Source: Streptomyces sp. NBC_00286 (lineage in GTDB: Bacteria > Actinomycetota > Actinomycetes > Streptomycetales > Streptomycetaceae). Taken from it: a stretch of DNA of 64,000 nucleotides. Under the pieces are notes generated by a model. That model was given only the letters and a program-made list of their open reading frames with translations, made no database searches and was not told where the DNA came from. This document shows, piece by piece, positions 17,267 through 25,940 of this stretch (position 1 is the stretch's first letter; the number at the start of each line of letters is the position of its first letter). The stretch is taken from assembly GCF_036173125.1 (NCBI RefSeq), contig NZ_CP108054.1:3286001-3350000 (forward strand). Reading direction: 5' to 3'. The translations under genes and the position numbers were made by a program.

Positions 17267-17590
17267 ATGGCGTGGCTGCTGGTTGTCGTCGCCGGTCTCT
17301 TGGAGACGGGCTTCGCCGTCTGCCTGAAACTCTCACACGGCTTCACAAGGCTCTGGCCGACGGTCGCCTTCGCCATCTTCGCCCTGGGCAGCTTCGGCCT
17401 CCTGACCCTCTCCCTGAAGAAGCTCGACGTCGGCCCCGCGTACGCGGTCTGGACGGGCATCGGCGCGGCCGGCACCGCGATCTACGGCATGATCTTCCTG
17501 GGCGACCTGGTCTCCACGCTGAAGATCGTGTCGATCACGCTGGTGATCGTGGGAGTGATCGGGCTCCAGCTTTCCGGCTCGTCCCACTGA
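17267..17590 (+). CDS. SMR-family small multidrug/guanidinium exporter (SugE/Gdx-like)
   Basis: 107 residues with four hydrophobic helices. The essential Glu13 in TM1 is present (GLLETGFAVCLKLSHGF). The loop FTRLWPT is typical of the SugE/Gdx branch, which exports guanidinium or small quaternary ammonium compounds. The ATG at 17267 follows GGGAGGG. A single SMR gene suggests a homodimeric, dual-topology transporter. I looked for a guanidine riboswitch in the 130-base leader and could not support one. It is convergent with the TetR gene, which could be its regulator. Confidence 0.88.
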   Translation: MAWLLVVVAGLLETGFAVCLKLSHGFTRLWPTVAFAIFALGSFGLLTLSLKKLDVGPAYAVWTGIGAAGTAIYGMIFLGDLVSTLKIVSITLVIVGVIGLQLSGSSH

Positions 17591-17760
17591 AGCGCCCCAT
17601 AGGGGCGCGGGGCTGTGACATTTGCGGCTCCGCCGCGATGGGGGTCCCCCCCGCTCATGGGGGTCCCCCCGCTCGAGCGAAGCCGAGAGTGGGGGAGCAG
17701 CCGAGAGTGGGGGAGCGACCAGCCACGACGCACCCGCAGCTCAAACGGGCGCCTCAGCGG
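17588..17760. repeat. Interspersed intergenic repeat, copy B, with nested GGGGGTCCCCC element
   Basis: This copy begins with the AGGGGCGCGGGGCTGTG block and the GCGGCTCCGCCGCG block, as in copy A, and ends with GCGACCAGCCACGACG. Between these it carries extra sequence: two copies of ATGGGGGTCCCCCC and two of CCGAGAGTGGGGGAGC. The extra part looks like an insertion of a second repeat type into the first. It fills the space between the convergent SMR and TetR genes and can form strong hairpins. Confidence 0.6.
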
Positions 17761-17780
17761 GACAACCGCTTAGAACCGGT

Positions 17781-18392
17781 TCAACTCACCACCCGCACGG
17801 TTGCGAGGGCGTCCCGAACCAAGCCGGCCGTACCGCCCTCCCCGGCGGGAGCCAGCACACAAGACAACCCCAGCCGCACCACCAGCTCACAGGCCCGCGC
17901 CAGCTCCGCCGTCTCCGACTTCGTCACCCCCACCGCCGTGAGCGAGGCAACCGCCCGGTCCCGTACGACCTGCACGAAGTCCCCCGGCGACGGCAACGGC
18001 CCGTCGGCCCGCCGCTGCGCCGGCACCGCGGAGGACGACGGCACGGCGGACAGTGTCGGAGACGGCAGCCGCTCGCTCCAGCACCCGGTGAGCACGGCCC
18101 GCACCAGCGGGTTCCCGCGAGCCGCCGAAGCGGTCCACTCCGCGATCGCCGCCAGCCGCTCGCGCGGCTCGCCATGGCTCACGAGAGCGCGCTCCACGCC
18201 GGCGAGATAGGCGTCGGCCTCCCGTCGTACGAGGGCCCGGGCGAGCCCCTCCTTGCTGCCGAACTCGTTGTAGAGGGTCTGCCGGGAGACCCCGGCCACG
18301 GCGGCCACATCGACCATCCGCACCGCGGACCACGGGCGCCGCGCAAGCGACGTATAGGCGGCGTCGAGGAGGGATTCCCGGGCTGCAGGCAT
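17781..18392 (-). CDS. TetR-family transcriptional regulator
   Basis: 203 residues. The N-terminal helix-turn-helix is clear (VRMVDVAAVAGVSRQTLYNEFGSKEGL, residues about 25-50). The rest is a helical ligand-binding domain with no recognisable effector motif. GGGAGG precedes the ATG at 18392. It is convergent with the SMR transporter gene and divergent from hisN, and resembles the SCO5209 position in S. coelicolor. A role in controlling the SMR gene is possible but unproven. Confidence 0.9.
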   Translation of the reverse strand: MPAARESLLDAAYTSLARRPWSAVRMVDVAAVAGVSRQTLYNEFGSKEGLARALVRREADAYLAGVERALVSHGEPRERLAAIAEWTASAARGNPLVRAVLTGCWSERLPSPTLSAVPSSSAVPAQRRADGPLPSPGDFVQVVRDRAVASLTAVGVTKSETAELARACELVVRLGLSCVLAPAGEGGTAGLVRDALATVRVVS

Positions 18393-18593
18393 CAGCGCCT
18401 CCCTGGGGCGATCGGCTCTGCCGCTCAGAGTTGACGCGGACGGGCGCACTGTCAAGGGTTCGCGACGGCATCGAGGGGGCGTACGTCGTCGCCGTGCGCG
18501 CGGGGGAAGTGATCACCGCATCGGCGGGGAGGTCCTGTGCCGAGCACCTGGACGGTATGGCCCCCGGCCGAAGTGGGCAGATACGGTGCAGCC

Positions 18594-19394
18594 ATGCCCG
18601 ACTACCGCGATGACCTGCGCCTCGCCCACGTCCTGGCGAACGCCGCCGACGCCGCGACCATGGACCGTTTCAAGGCGCTCGACCTCAAGGTCGAGACCAA
18701 GCCTGACCTGACGCCGGTGAGCGAGGCCGACAAGGCCGCCGAGGAGCTGATCCGCGGCCACCTGCAGCGGGCCCGCCCGCGGGACGCGGTCCTCGGCGAG
18801 GAGTACGGCGTCGAGGGCACGGGCCCGCGCCGCTGGGTGATCGACCCGATCGACGGCACCAAGAACTACGTACGCGGGGTGCCGGTCTGGGCGACCTTGA
18901 TCGCGCTGATGGAGGCAGGCGAGGGCGGCTACCAGCCCGTCGTAGGCGTCGTCTCCGCGCCCGCGCTGGGCCGCCGCTGGTGGGCCGCGAAGGGGCACGG
19001 CGCGTTCAACGGGCGCAGCCTGTCCTCCGCGACCCGGCTGCACGTCTCGCGGGTCTCGCGGATGTCGGACGCCTCCTTCGCGTACTCCTCGCTGGGCGGC
19101 TGGGAGGAGCGGAGCCTGCTGGACGGCTTCCTGGACCTGACCCGCGAGGTGTGGCGCACGCGCGCGTACGGCGACTTCTGGCCGTACATGATGGTCGCCG
19201 AGGGCTCGGTCGACATCTGCGCGGAGCCCGAGCTGTCCCTGTGGGACATGGCGGCGAACGCGATCATCGTGACCGAGGCGGGCGGCAGCTTCACCGGCCT
19301 GGACGGCCGCCCGGGCCCGCACAGCGGGAACGCCGCCGCGTCGAACGGCCTCCTGCACGACGAGTTGCTGGGCTACCTGAACCACCGCTACTGA
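18594..19394 (+). CDS. hisN: Histidinol-phosphatase, inositol monophosphatase type
   Basis: A 266-residue Mg-dependent phosphatase of the IMPase superfamily. The metal sites are seen: GEEYG (about residue 66), [12 protein letters not shown] (about 81-92) and [10 protein letters not shown] (about 214). In Streptomyces this gene supplies histidinol-phosphate phosphatase. TACGGT ends six bases before the ATG, so the transcript is probably leaderless. Histidinol phosphatase is favoured over inositol monophosphatase by length and by synteny with SCO5208. Confidence 0.9.
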   Translation: MPDYRDDLRLAHVLANAADAATMDRFKALDLKVETKPDLTPVSEADKAAEELIRGHLQRARPRDAVLGEEYGVEGTGPRRWVIDPIDGTKNYVRGVPVWATLIALMEAGEGGYQPVVGVVSAPALGRRWWAAKGHGAFNGRSLSSATRLHVSRVSRMSDASFAYSSLGGWEERSLLDGFLDLTREVWRTRAYGDFWPYMMVAEGSVDICAEPELSLWDMAANAIIVTEAGGSFTGLDGRPGPHSGNAAASNGLLHDELLGYLNHRY

Positions 19395-19525
19395 GCCCGA
19401 TCCGAGGCCGGTTGAGGCCACCGGCGCTCACCGGAAGACAGCGCCCCCAAAAGCGCTCGTACACGCCCTCTTGTTGACTCCCCTTTTAACTGCGACTCTG
19501 AGAGTCCCCCCACTTGTGAACTTGT

Positions 19526-19547
19526 GAATCCGTTAACGAACGGATTC
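19526..19547. promoter_or_regulatory. Inverted repeat before the CBS-domain gene
   Basis: GAATCCGTT and AACGGATTC form perfect 9-base arms around AACG, ending four bases before the AGGAGG ribosome site. Immediately upstream is a direct repeat, CTTGTGAA twice (19513-19528). A TTGACT -35-like hexamer lies at 19474. The structure could be an operator or a hairpin that affects ribosome access. Confidence 0.5.
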
Positions 19548-19566
19548 GTAGGAGGTGGCTCCGTCC

Positions 19567-19959
19567 ATGCTCGTCCGCGACGCCATGAGCACGGTGGTCC
19601 TCACCATCGGACCCGATCACACCCTCCGGCAGGCCGCCGCGCTGATGTCCGCACGACGCGTCGGCGCAGCCGTGGTCCTCGACCCCGACGGCACCGGCCT
19701 CGGCATCCTCACCGAGCGCGACATCCTCAACTCCGTCGGCCTGGACCAGAGCCCGGACGCCGAACGGGCACACGCCCACACCACCACCGACGTCGTGTTC
19801 GCCGCGCCGTCCTGGACGCTGGAAGAGGCGGCGCACGCCATGGCGCACGGCGGCTTCCGGCATCTGATCGTCCTCGACCACGACGAGCCCATCGGCATCG
19901 TCTCGGTCCGCGACATCATCCGCTGCTGGGCTCCACTGCGGCAGCACGCACCGGCCTGA
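19567..19959 (+). CDS. Two-CBS-domain protein
   Basis: 130 residues made of two CBS motifs only: the first at about 5-60 (MSTVVLTIGPDHTLRQAA, ending GILTERDIL) and the second at about 75-125 (ending GIVSVRDIIR). Such stand-alone Bateman modules bind adenine nucleotides and modulate partner proteins. The ATG at 19567 has AGGAGG eleven bases upstream; a GTG at 19555 is an alternative. Single-gene unit with its own repeat-marked promoter region. Confidence 0.9.
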   Translation: MLVRDAMSTVVLTIGPDHTLRQAAALMSARRVGAAVVLDPDGTGLGILTERDILNSVGLDQSPDAERAHAHTTTDVVFAAPSWTLEEAAHAMAHGGFRHLIVLDHDEPIGIVSVRDIIRCWAPLRQHAPA

Positions 19960-20094
19960 GCGACGCGAGCGGGCCGGAGCGCCATCAGGGATCCGGCCCG
20001 CTCGCGTCGCCACTCTGGATAACGTCCAAGTCGAGTAGTGCTCCAAAATCACACCCGTTCGGGATTGGCTTCACCGGCTGTTAGACTGCGCTTT

Positions 20095-20511
20095 ATGAGT
20101 GACCTGTTGGAACGACTGCGCGGACGTGGCTGGCGCATGACCGCGCAGCGCCGCGTCGTGGCCGAGGTCCTCGACGGCGACCACGTCCATCTGACGGCCG
20201 ACGAGGTCCATGCGCGCGCAGTCGCCAAGCTGCCCGAGATCTCCCGCGCGACCGTCTACAACACGCTGGGTGAGCTGGTCTCGCTCGGCGAGGTGATGGA
20301 AGTCGCCACGGACAAGCGCGCCAAGCGGTACGACCCGAACGCGCACCGTCCGCACCATCACCTGGTCTGCGCCCAGTGCGGCGCGATCCGCGACGTCCAC
20401 CCGAGCGGCGACCCCCTCTCCGACCTCCCCGACACCGAGCGCTTCGGCTTCACGGTCTCGGCGGTCGAGGTGACGTACCGCGGCGTGTGCCCGAACTGCG
20501 CGGCGGCCTGA
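20095..20511 (+). CDS. Fur-family metalloregulator/peroxide sensor
   Basis: 138 residues. The winged helix is clear (WRMTAQRRVVAEVL; ISRATVYNTLGELVSLG), followed by the metal-binding HRPHHHLVC segment and two zinc CxxC pairs (CAQC and CPNC). The overall form fits the Fur/PerR/CatR group; the metal or peroxide specificity cannot be told from this reading. TAGACT ends nine bases before the ATG, so the leader is nearly absent. It sits 135 bases after the CBS gene and is followed by a strong terminator. Confidence 0.92.
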   Translation: MSDLLERLRGRGWRMTAQRRVVAEVLDGDHVHLTADEVHARAVAKLPEISRATVYNTLGELVSLGEVMEVATDKRAKRYDPNAHRPHHHLVCAQCGAIRDVHPSGDPLSDLPDTERFGFTVSAVEVTYRGVCPNCAAA

Positions 20512-20542
20512 TCCGCGGATACGGTTCCTCAAGGACGCCTTG

Positions 20543-20573
20543 AAGCCTTGGCACCCCATGGGTGCCGGGGCTT
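20543..20573 (+). terminator. Terminator after the Fur-family gene
   Basis: Inner stem GGCACCC-CAT-GGGTGCC (20550-20566) with outer stem AAGCC/GGCTT. It is followed by TTCTG. It lies 32 bases after the stop codon. Confidence 0.8.
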
Positions 20574-20598
20574 TCTGCTGCGTGCGGGCATCTCCGTG

Positions 20599-20654
20599 CG
20601 GACTTCGGCGCGCGGACTTCGGGCCTCGGACTTCTGCGCGCGGACTTCCCGAAT
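20599..20654. repeat. Four tandem 14-bp repeats upstream of the ABC importer operon
   Basis: CGGACTTC starts at 20599, 20613, 20627 and 20641, an exact 14-base period. The six bases between the cores vary. The array ends about 64 bases before the GTG of the ATPase gene. It could be a multi-site operator or just slippage. Confidence 0.6.
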
Positions 20655-20718
20655 CTGACGGGTCGTCATATCGTCGACGGCACCCACCAGTCCGTTCCGC
20701 ACTCCGCGAGGAGACACC

Positions 20719-21486
20719 GTGGGAGAGCCGCACCCGAAACTCCAAGCCACTGATCTGAGCCGGACCTTCGGCCGGGGCCCTTCAGCCGTGAACGCCTTGG
20801 GCCCGCTGGACCTGACCGTCGCTCCCGGCGAGTTCGTCTGCATCGTCGGCCCATCCGGCTGCGGAAAGTCCACGCTCCTGCGGATCGCCTCGGGCCTGTT
20901 GCGCCCCAGCACAGGCGAGTTGGCGATCCGCACCACCAGCCCCCGCCCGGCCGCCATGATCTTCCAGGACTACGGCATCTACGACTGGAAGACCGTCCTC
21001 GCGAACGTCCGCTTCGGCCTGGACATCCAGCGCGTCCCGCGCCGCGAGGCGAACGCCCGCGCCCGTGACTGGCTCGAGCGCCTGGGCCTCGCGGACTTCG
21101 CCTCCGCGTATCCCGCCACGCTGTCCGGCGGGATGCGCCAGCGCGTGGCAATCGCCCGCGCGCTGGCCGTGGAGCCCGAAATCCTGCTGATGGACGAGCC
21201 GTTCGCCGCGCTCGACGCCCAACTGCGCATGATCCTCCAGGACGAGCTCCTGGAGCTCACCCAGACGACGCGCACGACCACCCTCTTCATCACGCACAGC
21301 CTGGAGGAGGCGATCGTCCTCGGCGACCGCGTCCTGGTGATGTCCGCGCGCCCGGGCCGGTTCATCGCCGAACGCCGCCCGCCGTTCCCGCGCCCACGCT
21401 CCGGCGAGGTCCGCTCGGCTCCCGAATTCACCGCCCTGAAGAGCGAGTTGTGGCAGCTGCTGCGCCCGGAGGCGGTGCCCGCATGA
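20719..21486 (+). CDS. ABC transporter ATP-binding protein (SsuB/TauB type)
   Basis: A 255-residue nucleotide-binding subunit. Walker A is GPSGCGKST (about residue 43), the signature is LSGGMRQR, and Walker B is ILLMDEPFAALD. GAGGAG precedes the GTG start. It groups with importers of nitrate, sulfonate, taurine or thiamine precursors. The stop overlaps the permease ATG (ATGA), and the operon continues with the permease and binding protein. Substrate is not deducible. Confidence 0.93.
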   Translation: MGEPHPKLQATDLSRTFGRGPSAVNALGPLDLTVAPGEFVCIVGPSGCGKSTLLRIASGLLRPSTGELAIRTTSPRPAAMIFQDYGIYDWKTVLANVRFGLDIQRVPRREANARARDWLERLGLADFASAYPATLSGGMRQRVAIARALAVEPEILLMDEPFAALDAQLRMILQDELLELTQTTRTTTLFITHSLEEAIVLGDRVLVMSARPGRFIAERRPPFPRPRSGEVRSAPEFTALKSELWQLLRPEAVPA

Positions 21487-22355
21487 ACACGGCCGTACGC
21501 AAGGAACGTACCGATGCGGCAGCCGTACTGGTCCGCCGCCCGGGCCCGCAGGAACTGCACCCCGTACGCACCCACCGCAGACGCCGCACCCTGGAACTCT
21601 CCCTCGCCCTCGCCGTGCCCCTGGTGCTGGTCCTGCTGTGGCAACTGGCCGCCGCCCAGGCCTGGATCGACGACCGGGTCTACCCGGCCCCCACCACGAT
21701 CCTGGCCGACGGCTGGGACCGCGCGGCGGCCGGCGACCTGTGGCCGGATGTGTGGGCCACCCTCAAGCGCGTACTCGCCGGGTACGCGATCGGCACGGCC
21801 TCGGGCTATGCGCTGGGCCTGCTGATGGGCTCGCTCTCGCTGGTACGCGCGGCACTTGAGCCGCTTCTGGACGCGCTGTACGTCGTACCGAAGCTCGCGC
21901 TGCTGCCGATCTTCCTGAACATGTTCGGGCTGGGCGAGGGACCGCAGGTGGCACTCGTCGCGGCCACCGTCTTCTTCTTCGTGTGGATCTCCACGATGTC
22001 GGCCGTGATGTCGATACCGGCCGGGTACCGCGACGCGGGGCAGGTCTTCGGGGCCTCGTCCTGGCAGATGTTCCGGCATGTGCTGCTGCCGGCCTCACTG
22101 CCCGCGGTGCTGGTGGGTGCGCGGATCGCGGCGGGGGTGGCGGTACTGGTCATCGTCGCCTCGGAGCAGATCGCCGCGGCGAACGGTCTTGGCCATCTGA
22201 TCTTCGACTCACGGGCGCTCTTCCAGAACGACGTGATGTTCGTCGGGATCGTCTGCGTCGCCGTACTCGGCGTCGTGTTTTCCGAACTGGTGCGGATTCT
22301 GGGGCGGTTGCTCACTCCGTGGGCGCCGCGCGACCGGGGGCGGGGGCAGTCATGA
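21483..22355 (+). CDS. ABC transporter permease (SsuC/TauC type)
   Basis: A 290-residue inner-membrane subunit with about six spans and the cytoplasmic coupling motif (EAA-like: GQVFGASSWQMFRHVLLPASLPAVLVG). An N-terminal basic region of about 45 residues precedes the first span. The start at 21483 overlaps the ATPase stop, and its own stop overlaps the next ATG, so three subunits are translationally coupled. Confidence 0.93.
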   Translation: MNTAVRKERTDAAAVLVRRPGPQELHPVRTHRRRRTLELSLALAVPLVLVLLWQLAAAQAWIDDRVYPAPTTILADGWDRAAAGDLWPDVWATLKRVLAGYAIGTASGYALGLLMGSLSLVRAALEPLLDALYVVPKLALLPIFLNMFGLGEGPQVALVAATVFFFVWISTMSAVMSIPAGYRDAGQVFGASSWQMFRHVLLPASLPAVLVGARIAAGVAVLVIVASEQIAAANGLGHLIFDSRALFQNDVMFVGIVCVAVLGVVFSELVRILGRLLTPWAPRDRGRGQS

Positions 22356-23485
22356 GGCGTTTCGCATGCGGTGCCGTGCTGGCCGCGGGTGCGCTGCTGG
22401 TTTCGGCGGGGTGTGCCGCCCAGGACTCCGGGGAGGGCGCGGGGGCCTCCGAGCCGCGCACCATCAAGGCGGTGCCCGGCTGCGGGGAGGGGAGCTGGAC
22501 GGATCCGGCCGGCCTGGCGGCGGACCGTGCGCCCGCGCGCTGCACCAAGGGCACACCGGCAGCAAAGCCCTTGAAGGAGCGCCGGAAGCTGACGATCGCG
22601 ACGGGCACGCTCAGTGCGGAATATGTGGCTCCGCTTCAAGTGGCGGTGGCGAAGGGCGAGTTCAAGAAGGAGGGCCTGGATGTCACGCTGAAGGTGCTGC
22701 CGACGCCGGACGCGCTGCCGCTGCTCGCGAAGGGCGACATCGATGCCCAGTGGGCCGCTCCCGAGGCCGCCGTGATCAACGGCGTCAACAGCGGCTTCGA
22801 CATCAAGTGGGTCGCCGGGAACTTCTCGCCCGACCCGAAGTCGAAGAGCGGCCTGTGGGTGCGGCTGAAGGACGGCGAGAGCGCGTCGCACGTCCCGATG
22901 GCCGACCGCAAGCTCGGCACGATGATCGGCAAGGGCTCGGTCATCGCGTACCCCATGAACCAGGCCCTGAAGAAGCACGGCGGCGGCCTCGACAAGGTCC
23001 AGTTCCAGGCACTCGGCTCGGCCGACGTCCTCACCGCCCTGCAGAACGGCGGCGTCGACTCCGCCTGGCTCCTCGACCCGGTCTGGCGCAAGGTCGACGG
23101 CGACGACCGCTACGCCTTCCTCGGCGGCCAGCCGCCCGGCGAGCCCCTGGGCGGCATGCTGTTCGGCCCGAACCTGCTGACGGAGGACGTGGACGCGGGG
23201 GTCGCGCTGCTACGGGCGTACATCCGCACGATCAACACGTACTTCGCCGCCGACTACAAGAAGGACCCCGCCTTCGTGGCCGAGCTGGCCAGGCTCATGA
23301 AGACGGACCGTACGGTCCTGGAGTCGACGCCCTCCCTCCGCATGGACTGGGAGATCCGCGCGGGGACGACAAACCGCCTCCAGTCCGCGTATCGCGCGGC
23401 AGGCGTGTCGGAGGGCGACCCACTCCCGGAGTCCCGCCTGGTCGACCGCGCACTGTACGGGGAGGCGGTGGGCCACCGGCCGTAG
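22352..23485 (+). CDS. ABC transporter substrate-binding lipoprotein (NMT1/SsuA-like)
   Basis: 377 residues. The signal peptide ends in the lipobox LVSAGC (Cys about 21), so the protein is lipid-anchored on the outer face. The mature part shows the periplasmic-binding type II pattern (GTLSAEYVAPLQVAVAKGEFKKEGL) with ATPSD-like loops. A Cys-rich segment after the lipobox (PGCGEGSWTDP, then ARCTKG) is unusual for the family and could form a disulfide. The ligand is unknown; sulfonates, nitrate and pyrimidine precursors are candidates. Confidence 0.92.
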   Translation: MRRFACGAVLAAGALLVSAGCAAQDSGEGAGASEPRTIKAVPGCGEGSWTDPAGLAADRAPARCTKGTPAAKPLKERRKLTIATGTLSAEYVAPLQVAVAKGEFKKEGLDVTLKVLPTPDALPLLAKGDIDAQWAAPEAAVINGVNSGFDIKWVAGNFSPDPKSKSGLWVRLKDGESASHVPMADRKLGTMIGKGSVIAYPMNQALKKHGGGLDKVQFQALGSADVLTALQNGGVDSAWLLDPVWRKVDGDDRYAFLGGQPPGEPLGGMLFGPNLLTEDVDAGVALLRAYIRTINTYFAADYKKDPAFVAELARLMKTDRTVLESTPSLRMDWEIRAGTTNRLQSAYRAAGVSEGDPLPESRLVDRALYGEAVGHRP

Positions 23486-23504
23486 CCGCACTCGCTCGCA
23501 AACA

Positions 23505-23546
23505 GGCCGGAGGGCCGGAACCCTTTCGGATTCCGGCCCTCCGGCC
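23505..23546. terminator. Bidirectional terminator between lipoprotein gene and tRNA
   Basis: Perfect 16-base arms (GGCCGGAGGGCCGGAA and its complement) around a 10-base loop. It directly follows the lipoprotein gene on the plus strand and the tRNA on the minus strand. Confidence 0.9.
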
Positions 23547-23551
23547 TTCAG

Positions 23552-23625
23552 TAGCGGGGACAGGATTTGAACCTGCGACCTCTGGGTTATGAGCCCAGCG
23601 AGCTACCGAGCTGCTCCACCCCGCG
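23552..23625 (-). tRNA. Initiator tRNA-fMet (CAT), copy 1
   Basis: A 74-base cloverleaf on the minus strand. The anticodon loop CTCATAA lies between GGG and CCC, the three G-C pairs diagnostic of initiator tRNA. Base 1 is C opposite T at position 72, an unpaired acceptor end, also an initiator trait. T-loop GGTTCAAATCC and D-loop AGCTCGGTAG are standard. CCA is not encoded. A strong terminator follows. The sequence is identical to the copy at 25985. Confidence 0.97.
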
Positions 23626-23681
23626 GCGATGAACTGAACACTACGTCAACACCGCCGACCAGCGCAAATCGCTTTACGGGC

Positions 23682-23773
23682 GGCCGGCCCGCGGGTCTGC
23701 GGGCGCCACGCCCGCCGGTCTGCGGGCGGCCGGCCTGCCCGTCTGTGGGCACCCGGCCCGCTGGTCTGTGGGC
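23682..23773. repeat. Four tandem 23-bp repeats upstream of initiator tRNA copy 1
   Basis: Each unit ends in GTCTGCGGGC or GTCTGTGGGC, at 23704, 23727, 23750 and 23773, an exact 23-base period. The first halves vary around GGCCGGCCCG. The array lies between the 3' end of the Sel1-repeat gene (23884) and the 5' end of the tRNA (23625), so it is in the tRNA promoter region or the gene's trailer. Confidence 0.75.
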
Positions 23774-23883
23774 AGTCGTTCCGCAGGGCGGAACGGGTGG
23801 GCACAGACCACCCACCGGCCTGCACCCGCCCACGAAACCCAAAGTCCAGCGCCCCCAAGGCGAACAGTTCCTCCTGCGGAGCC

Positions 23884-25755
23884 CTACGCGGACAGCTCCT
23901 CCTTCAAGGCGTCCCGCAGTCGAGCCGCCCGCTCAGACACCTCGTCAGGCCCCAGGGCCACCGCCCGATCAGCCCACCGCTGCCCCTCCGCAAGCTCACC
24001 CCGACGCGCATAGACGAGGGCAAGCCGCAAAGCCGCCCGCCCATGCCCCGCGTCAGCGGCCCGAGTCCACCACAGCGCAGCCTCCGGCTCACTCCCCTCC
24101 CGGGCAAGCAACAGCCCAAGATTGAACGCCCCGTTCCGAGACCCGGCCTCGGCCGCCTCCCGATACCACCGAGCCGCCTCAACCACGTCCCCACGTGCGG
24201 ACGCCAGCATCCCGACCCGTACCTGGGCCCGCCGGTGCCCCTGCGAGGCAGCCCGCTCGTACCACTCCTCGCACTCACTCTTCTCGGTCGCCGGCTCCCC
24301 CAGCTCATGCGCGGACGCGGGCGGGCGCCGGGCGTCGAGCACGGCAGCCAGCCGGTACGCCGCCTCCGCGCTCCCTCCGCCGGCAGCGCAACGCAGATGC
24401 CGCTCGGCCTCCTGCTCGTCGCCGTCCCGCAACCGCGCGATCCCGACCTGGAGCGCGGCCACGGTGTGCCCGGCGGCCGCGGCCCGCTCGTACCACTTGA
24501 GGGCCGCGGCGTCCTCGCCCCGACCGGCGTGCAGGATCCCGAGGTTGAACGCGGCGTCGACGCTGCCGGCCTCCGCGGCCTTGGAGAACCAGGGCTCGGC
24601 CCCGGCCGCGTCGCCGACCTGAAGCAGCAGGATCGCCAGCGCATTGGCCGCCTCACGGTGCCCCGCGTACGCCGCACGCCGGTACCACTGCTCGGCCTGC
24701 CCGGTTCGCCCCTGCTCGACGCAGAGCAGCGCGAGGTTGTACGCGCCGTTCACATCGCCCGCGTCCATCGCGGCGCGGTACCAGCGCTCGGCGGTCTGCG
24801 TCTCGCCACGCTCGGCGTGCAGCGCGCCCAGGGCGTTGGCGGCGTTCCCGTCGCCGTCCTGGGCGGCTCGCAGCCACCACACAGCGGCGCTGTCGGTGTC
24901 GCCCGCGTCCCGCAGCAGGAACCCGAGCGCGCAAGCGGCGCGCGCCTCACCGTCCTTGGCGGACGTCAGGTACCAGCGTCCGGCCTCCTTCAGCTTCCCG
25001 CGCTTCTCCAGGATGACGCCGAGGTGCAGCGCGGCCCTGCGGTGCCCGCGCGCGGCGGCCTGCCGGTACCACTGCTCAGCCTCGGCCATCACGGACAGCC
25101 CGGCACCCTTGTCAGCCTTGTCAGCTGGATCGCCGGGCTTGTCGGGCTTGTCGGTGCCGCTCTGCTTCGTGGACTGCGCGGGCACCGCGGGTCCGCCGGC
25201 GGCAGCCCGCCGGTCCAGAGCGCGGGCAAGCCGGTACGCCGCCTCGCGGTGGCCCCGCTCGGCGGCGGCCCGCATCCATGCCTCGGAGGCACCGTCACCG
25301 CGGTGCTCGAGGAGATCGGCGAGCGCGTACGCGCCGAGGACGTGGCCCTGCTCGGCGGACTGGCGCAGCCAGTACTCGGCGGCGGGCTCGTCCCCGCGCT
25401 CGCGGTGGTGGCGGCCGAGTGCGTGCGCGGCGGCGGCCGATCCGGCGACTGCGGCGATCCGCCACCAGCCGGCGGCCTCGTCGGCGTATCCGCGCTGGTG
25501 CAGGAGGACACCCAGGTTGTTGGCGGCGGCACGGTCACCGGCGGCGGTGGCAGCACGCAGCTGAGGCTCGGCTCCGTCGAGATCGCCGCGGCGCAGCAGC
25601 AGGCTTCCGAGGACGCTCATCGCTTCGACGTCGCCGGCTTCGGCGGCGAGCCGATGACGTGCCTCCTCCGCAGCCTCCCCGGTCTCGTCCCGGTCGGAGG
25701 GCTGCACAATACGCCCTGTCTCCAACAGAGTTGCCTTGTCCCCCATAACGTCCAT
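23884..25755 (-). CDS. Sel1/TPR-repeat protein
   Basis: A 623-residue, repeat-only soluble protein. About fifteen Sel1-like units of about 36 residues are visible. Each has a consensus around AA-G-H--AA--LG-LL---G---EA--W---AA, for example AAGDRAAANNLGVLLHQRG. A hydrophilic insert (KQSGTDKPDKPGDPADKAD region) interrupts the array near residue 185. Sel1 repeats form a solenoid for protein interaction. The ATG at 25755 has AGGTGG seven bases upstream. The gene is bracketed by two identical initiator tRNA genes on the same strand. Confidence 0.93.
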   Translation of the reverse strand: MDVMGDKATLLETGRIVQPSDRDETGEAAEEARHRLAAEAGDVEAMSVLGSLLLRRGDLDGAEPQLRAATAAGDRAAANNLGVLLHQRGYADEAAGWWRIAAVAGSAAAAHALGRHHRERGDEPAAEYWLRQSAEQGHVLGAYALADLLEHRGDGASEAWMRAAAERGHREAAYRLARALDRRAAAGGPAVPAQSTKQSGTDKPDKPGDPADKADKGAGLSVMAEAEQWYRQAAARGHRRAALHLGVILEKRGKLKEAGRWYLTSAKDGEARAACALGFLLRDAGDTDSAAVWWLRAAQDGDGNAANALGALHAERGETQTAERWYRAAMDAGDVNGAYNLALLCVEQGRTGQAEQWYRRAAYAGHREAANALAILLLQVGDAAGAEPWFSKAAEAGSVDAAFNLGILHAGRGEDAAALKWYERAAAAGHTVAALQVGIARLRDGDEQEAERHLRCAAGGGSAEAAYRLAAVLDARRPPASAHELGEPATEKSECEEWYERAASQGHRRAQVRVGMLASARGDVVEAARWYREAAEAGSRNGAFNLGLLLAREGSEPEAALWWTRAADAGHGRAALRLALVYARRGELAEGQRWADRAVALGPDEVSERAARLRDALKEELSA

Positions 25756-25940
25756 CGTCGCACCACCTGCAACCTGGGTACACCTGGTATACCGCAGCCA
25801 GTGAGGTCACTTCAGCGTTTTGTCGACATGCCCACAGAGAGACAAGTCAAACACAGATTTCTCAAGTCTCCCCGCATGGAGCGCCCTTTGTCGGGGCAGT
25901 CCTGGTCGAATGGGCGAACACACACACGACCCACACATGG

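Noticed and set aside
23682..23773. CRISPR-like array
   Set aside because: The units are contiguous 23-bp repeats with no unique spacers and no cas genes nearby.
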